Assembly (NCBI RefSeq): GCF_016545825.1
Contig: NC_052615.1
Coordinates: forward strand, 30,873,088-30,937,087
From: Eucalyptus grandis
Lineage: Eukaryota; Streptophyta; Magnoliopsida; Myrtales; Myrtaceae
Direction: 5' to 3'
Length of the DNA stretch: 64,000 nucleotides
Both the position numbers and the translations under genes were made by a program. Positions 58,581 to 64,000 of the stretch are shown here, one piece after another. The stretch's first letter is position 1. The number at the start of each line of letters is the position of its first letter. The notes beneath the pieces are model-generated. The model was not told the origin of the DNA and did not search any database. It saw only the letters and a program-made list of their open reading frames with translations.

Positions 58581-60640
58581 GATACCTCATGATTCAAACT
58601 TCACAAATGATTCACATTTTAAATGAGATCTAGCTTTTGTTAGGATTTTATGCAATTCGCATCGAAAAGTTCATATGATTGAGACACAAATACATTTGGA
58701 CATATTTTACGGTAGAAATATGTCTATCTTGATATTTAGGATAGTTATAAGTAGAAGGGCGGCAAGGATCAACCAGCCTCACCAACTCTCTCTCTCTCTC
58801 TCGGCATTATTGCGGGCCCCTATATTTCCTTTAAAAATGTACGATATTAGGCACAACTACTCCTCATTCCATCCCATATATTCAAGGTCGGAGAGCTCGT
58901 CATTGCAGTTGACCAAAATATAAGTGGCCAAGATATCTCTCTACACCAGGCATGTGGCCATTAGGCAAAACAAACTATTCAGAGGTTCGCTCATGTTATA
59001 AATCAAACTCCTGACTTCGTAAAAGAAATGTGACCTAAACTTCAAAGATTTAATCTTTTTTCTTTATGCCCACCATTCAAATAGGGGTGGAACTTAGGGC
59101 CGCAAGAGGTAATTAGTCTCGTGGTCAAATAGCGGGCGCATGTATTTTGAATGCTAATCTGGAGAGATCGTCAAAGTGGCTTCCAGATAGGAAACAGCCA
59201 TCTCTGAAGTTCCGACATTCTGATTATTCTATGGTTCGGAAAATTCAAATCGGATATATATATATATATAAAAAATCCCGATTTCATGGCATAAACTACG
59301 TGAGAAAAAAAAATGCTTTTTCTCGGTATAAAAAGATCATTCATTTAACACATGTTTGATGGCGATGGTTGGATTCCTTTTTTGTCCGCAATAACTTTCT
59401 ATTCTCCCTCTTTGCAAAATGTCTTTGGATTGAGCAATTTCCGTCAAAATACACTAATAGAAATAGTAACTCTGATTTTCAAAATCAAGGGGTTTGAACT
59501 TGAAAGTGCAAATGAAGTCACAAGATCAATCGTACATTTCAGCTACAGTCAACCCTTGATTGATGAGCAAATTGGCTCACGGCAACTCAAGGCCTTTGCC
59601 CTCTTTTATCTAACTTTCAACTTGAAAATGCAAGTGAACTCACGAGATCAGTCACACATTTCGGTTGCGGTCAACCCGTGATTGCCAAGTGAGGCGGCTC
59701 ACGGCAACCCAATGACTTGTCTCATCATCTAATTTTGAACTCGCGTCAATTAGAGATATCGATAGACTACTCATGCATTAATTTGTTCTAAATTAAGCTG
59801 TAATCACTGACCGATTCAACCCATTTTCCCCTTTTCTTTAAATTAAATTTCATTTTGTGGCATAATTTATTTCGCAAGGTTCGCTCTATTGCTTTGGGGA
59901 GCTTGCCTTGAATAAAGCGTCGTGTGCATACCTCACCCTACTTACGCTTTGTATCACGATCGATTAATAAATAGAAAAGGAGAAAGGCTTTTCTTTTCAG
60001 TCAATTAGAAACAAATAAATAATACTAGTAGTAATGAGATTATCCTAACTCACCTTTCCGAATATATGCAAGCCATACGAGAATGTCAAACTTTGACCAT
60101 TTGTAAGAGGGAATTCGTCTTCGTCGTCCGTAGAGTATATACTTATCCGCAACTTTTGCAACGTCTGTCAACTTTGAAGAATTTTAGCTTTCAACCTATA
60201 CCTAACACAAAAGGGTCAAAAAATAAATTTTATAATAAAAAAAGGAGGAGAATTCATTGGATTTAATTGAACTGCCGGCACCGCCAAACCGGCAGCTGAA
60301 GAGAGAGATTTATTTCACGTGCTCACCACAGATTATTTAATCTAAAACAAACATCAGAGGTCAAATCGAGGAGGAAAAAAGTAATTATTAAGAATAATAC
60401 ACCGAAGATGTTTCAAAACTAACAACAAGGAAGGCGCCAGAAGAAGAGTCGACGGATGAAGACGAGAAAAGGACAGATTTCCGAGCCTCGAGAATCGTCG
60501 GGGCGGCTTCCAGCGCACGATGCTGCGTTGTAGTCAAGACTGCATCCTTTTCGTTGAAACATAATATTTATCAGAAAGACCCCGTTTGTATTGAAAAAAA
60601 AAAATTATATATCTACATCGTGCTGATGTTTCAAATATTT
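58581..60640. other. Intergenic with microsatellites, no gene recognised
   Basis: (CT)n at 58786-58802 and (AT)n at 59254-59270. Two similar phrases about 'catttc(a/g)g(c/t)t..gtcaaccc(t/g)tgattg..gctcacggcaac' near 59535 and 59655 suggest a local duplication of about 120 bp. Open frames up to 109 codons match nothing known. Confidence 0.45.
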
Positions 60641-60644
60641 GGTA

Positions 60645-61260
60645 ATCTTGAGCTTCTCTCACTCTAAAAATTAATTCAAAGAATGAGACATTCTTTCACA
60701 CTTATAAATTAACCTTCAATCCATTCTACAACCGATGTTAAGCCTAAAATTGAAGCCACAACAATCCATATCTCTCAAGTGCAACTATTGGGCCTAAATT
60801 TATTGGCAACTTAGACTTTCAGGTTTTCGATCTCTCTCACCCTAAAAGCTAGTTAAAATGGATTTTTCTCCCATGCTTAAAAAGTAACCACTAGCTCTAG
60901 ATAACCTCAACAATCTCCTCTCACACATCAAACCTAGGTCAACCTCAACGATCCATAATTCTCCCGTGTAACTGTTGGGTCTAGACTTGTTGACAACCTA
61001 GGCTCTAAGACCAATCATGGATGATTTTAGGCCTCTTTTATCCTAAAAACTAACTCAAAATGTGAGACTTTCTATCACACTTATAAACCGACCACCGACC
61101 ACCAACCACCGATCTCTTCCACAACCTGTAAGTCTCTTATGTGAGAGTTGGATTCATACTTGTTGACAAACTTTTATCAATAATGGGTAGTTTTTGGCTT
61201 CTCTCATTCCAAAAGCTAGCTCAAAGGATATCACACTCATAGACCCATCATTAGCCATGT
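60645..61260. repeat. Degenerate tandem repeat, four units of about 170-200 bp
   Basis: Variants of 'cttctctcac(t/c)ctaaaa..ta(a/g)(c/t)tcaaa' followed by 'cacacttataaa(t/c)(t/c)(a/g)acc' recur near 60652, 60830, 61032 and 61199. 'ctgttgggtctagacttgttgacaac'-type phrases lie between them. Clearly diverged and non-coding. Confidence 0.6.
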
Positions 61261-61434
61261 CCACAGCTAATAAGAGATAACCCCAACATCAAATGTTTCG
61301 GATAGAAATATTAAAGTTGCATGAATTGGGCCATACTCTAATCTAGCAAAGAATAAAAACAAATAAAAATCACTTCAAATAGGAAGCCGATCCTCCCTTT
61401 CAACTTATAATTCTGAAAAGTTTCTTGTATTGTC

Positions 61435-62165
61435 TTCCACACCCTAAGTAGCATCGACACTAACACGCAACACACGACACGACACGTCAACACATTGTTT
61501 CTCAAAAATATAGAATTTCGACACATTAAGGAATGTTGTATATTCCATATATACATGATAAACTATCATTTTTATGATTATCTTAATCAAATTAATTTCA
61601 TTCAAATTCACAAATAAATAAATAATAATAAAAGAGTATAGAATGAATTTATACTAAAAACATGAATCGACTATTTGTTACTATCATTCATTGTTTCAAT
61701 TTGACAAATTCAATTCCATTTCAATAATCGATCAAACTTGATGAAGAAAAAGCAAGCAATTCACTTTCTAAACTCGCATATTAGAGTGTGTCGGAAAAGA
61801 AGAGAAAATACCCGAGAGGTGAATTGTGTGTTATGGGAAGTGAAAGTCAGAAGAAAAGAGAATACTATATTTTTATTCTTTCTCCCTTTATTATTTTCAT
61901 TATTTTTATTATTTTACATATTTACATTTTGACCCATCATTTAATGAAAATTTTTAAAATTGACCACATGCATGTCGAAATTATGAATATGCATATCGAA
62001 TTTCAGAACTCAAGTGTTGAAGAATATCGAAAAAGTTGACTAGATATCAAATTTTCTGAATATCAAAGAATTTTGAAGAATGTCGGAGAGTGTTGAACAC
62101 GTATCAAAATGTCCGACATAACACGAAAGCTCTAAAAGAGTGTTGGTGTTTCATAACCCGCACCA
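61435..62165. repeat. Possible decayed element with inverted 'cgacac/gtgtcg' ends
   Basis: The left part has 'gcatcgacactaacacgcaac' text and 'acgacacgacacg'. The right part (62080-62150) has 'tgtcggagagtgttgaacac' and 'gagtgttggtgttt' in the opposite sense. The interior is AT-rich. This is suggestive only. Confidence 0.3.
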
Positions 62166-62368
62166 TAATTCAATGCAAGACAACGATATTATAGAAAGAG
62201 GAAGTACTAGAAGATGTGGAAAGATCTAATTCTTCAAAGTAAAATTAAAAGAAAAACCCTCTAATTTCTTATTGAGTTTAAATATGCACGATTAAATTAC
62301 ACGTCAAATTTTTGTATTTTTTCCATTGTGTGACTTTTATACTCGACAAAACTAAATAGAGGAAACAT

Positions 62369-63164
62369 TAGGGGTGATCGGTTCCCGGTTCGGTCCGATT
62401 CCAAGGTGGAACCGGGAACCGGACCGGGAAAACCAGTTCCCAATTTTGGGAACCGTGGACCGGACCATTGGTTCCGGTCCGGTCCGGTTCGGTCCAATAG
62501 GATCGGCACTTTTTTTTTTCACTAAATAACGACCATTCATTAAAGAACGACCATGCTCCGGACCGATCAATTCAATTCGGTTCTTGGGCGATCTAATAAA
62601 ATTACTCATACGTGTTTTCACGTGCAAAATATTCAAACTTCACTTGCGTGAATATTAATCATAATTTATGTGTTTCACTCTTAATTTTAAGCATAAAAGC
62701 CATGAACAATTTGAGTAAAATATGTGCTTGACTTAGGTTTTATAGACAATCTCTCTTCTATGCTTTAAATGTTTAGTTGATGTCGGACTCCGTTTGCAAG
62801 TGAGGGGAGCAAGAGAGAGAGTGAGCATGAGGAACTCCTAGAGCCTTATCCCACATCGAGTAGAAGATAAAACTAATAAATAAGTTTTCTAAGAGCTTTG
62901 GTGGTCTCTTGGCCACATAAGAGGTTGTTACCTCAATTGCAATTCCGATTACAACAAATTTTATATATAATATTAATATATTATATGTGTTTATATATTA
63001 TATGTATATAAATTATATATATAAAAATTGGTCCGGTCCGGTCGGTCCGGTTCCCACCTTGGAACCGGGAACCGGACCGCCGATCGTGGGAACCGCCCAA
63101 AACCGGCCGGTCCGGTCCGGTCCAGTCCGGTCCCGGTTCGGGCAGTTTCCGTTGCACACCCCTA
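62369..63164. mobile_element. hAT-type MITE/foldback element with 8-bp TSD
   Basis: 796 bp beginning TAGGGGTG and ending CACCCCTA. GGAAACAT is duplicated exactly at 62361-62368 and 63165-63172. Subterminal regions are long inverted arms rich in 'ggaaccggaccgg' repeats (62380-62500 and 63028-63145). Terminal TAGGG and an 8-bp TSD are hallmarks of hAT non-autonomous elements. No transposase. Confidence 0.8.
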
Positions 63165-63214
63165 GGAAACATATGCTCTAAATAAAATAAAATAAAGAAA
63201 GAAATAATTTTTGG

Positions 63215-63560
63215 AGAAAATTACTCAATCAATCTTAGACCTATTATAGGAATATTAATCAAGTCCTTAACTTTTCCATTTTTCCAGTTTAGTCCTTAAT
63301 CTTTACGAAATTTCAATGTAGCCCTTCCGATCAAATTTCACGGGAAAATGCTGAAGTAATAGTTCAGTCATCGCCATCTTACATGACACACCGACATGTC
63401 AAAAGTTTCTAATGAAAATTAGGGGAAAGGATCACGTTAGAAGTCTGCACTGAGATTTAGGATTAAATTGATAAAGTGGAATAATTTATGATTGGATTGA
63501 TATCGTATAAATTGGTTTAAGATTAATTGGACAACTTTTTCCGACAACAGGCTGTCTCTC
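63215..63560. repeat. Decayed dispersed repeat arms
   Basis: Phrases such as 'agtccttaac..ttccagtttagtccttaatc' on the left and the inverse 'gatttaggattaaattgataaagtgg' on the right match the arm style of the elements at 9060 and 30890. Confidence 0.4.
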
Positions 63561-64000
63561 TTGCTCAAAAGTGACATCTTGAGTAATTTGCGGGACCGAT
63601 GATGGTGAGGATCCAACACGTTAAATTTGACACAAGCACATGTGAACGCAAGAAAAGCCATTGAACCCGGTTATACATTCCCCACAATTATGATACCACC
63701 TACACCTTGATGCGATGGTTAGAACATCGTGTGATTCTCCTCTTCTTAAAGAATAGGTTGAACATCCATGCCTATTTTCTTTTTTTCTTCTTTTACCCGA
63801 CAGCCGTCTAATATGTCCACCGGTAGTTATTCAATAAATATATTTCCTATAACGAAGACAACTGTCGTGGCTTCATCGAGTTGAATATGGAGCAGTAAAT
63901 CTGTGGATCTGTACGGATGTGATGTCGGCGACCGTCGAAAATTGCGACTTGACCTATGTCATCCTCATTTTTCTAAGTCCAACACATACGGACATAAACT
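63561..64000. other. Intergenic to window end
   Basis: 63700-63760 has text loosely like a tRNA A and B box ('gatgcgatggttagaac' and 'aggttgaacatcc') and may be an old SINE. Nothing else recognised. Confidence 0.35.

Overview
This is plant nuclear DNA from a eudicot. Genes are intron-containing and widely spaced, and all identifiable products belong to land-plant families (CYP87 and CYP80/76 P450s, a GRAS factor, a plant BAG protein, a plant MATE transporter). The second half is dominated by nested retroelements. The dispersed repeats with GC-rich 'gaggctcgcc' cores look like those of Myrtaceae such as Eucalyptus, but that is an impression and not a demonstrated assignment.

Gene-bearing half (1-29 kb). 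The window opens in the last coding exon of an unidentified basic protein (1-166, +). Next are a nine-exon CYP87-type P450 (706-2992, -), a long gene-free stretch, the single-exon GRAS gene SCL28 (13864-15882, +) with a cluster of MSA-like AACGG elements upstream, a two-exon CYP80/CYP76-type P450 (16544-18695, -), a nine-exon RRP36 rRNA-processing gene (20693-23994, -) and a four-exon BAG co-chaperone gene (27650-28876, +). I assembled the multi-exon genes by eye from splice sites. Every one closes in frame from ATG to stop, which is strong internal support.

Transposon-rich half (29-64 kb). A promoter-containing unit of about 0.6 kb is repeated in tandem at 37993-40940, directly upstream of a broken MATE transporter gene (41171-42397, +). 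Each repeated unit carries a SINE flanked by a 16-bp target duplication. The promoter-proximal unit lacks the SINE and keeps the empty site. The MATE reading frame has a TGA where the family has Trp, and its second half is replaced by unrelated in-frame sequence. A 3.6-kb segment at 33.2-36.9 kb recurs in inverted orientation at 49.4-54.4 kb. The 45-57 kb interval is a nest. A foldback/TIR repeat holds a copia element (LTRs 45306-46003 and 55721-56426, reverse orientation). That copia holds a gypsy-like insertion (about 47451-54374) within its reverse transcriptase, and that insertion holds a solo LTR (49541-50695, TSD CTTTT). The copia also carries a PPR gene fragment between its 5' LTR and its RT. 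A hAT-type MITE with a perfect 8-bp TSD lies at 62369-63164.

The host genes do not form a cluster acting in one pathway; they are ordinary neighbours. I found no new defence or metabolic system. The best candidates for follow-up are the amplified MATE promoter with its SINE history, the MSA cluster at SCL28, and the copia that carries a PPR fragment.
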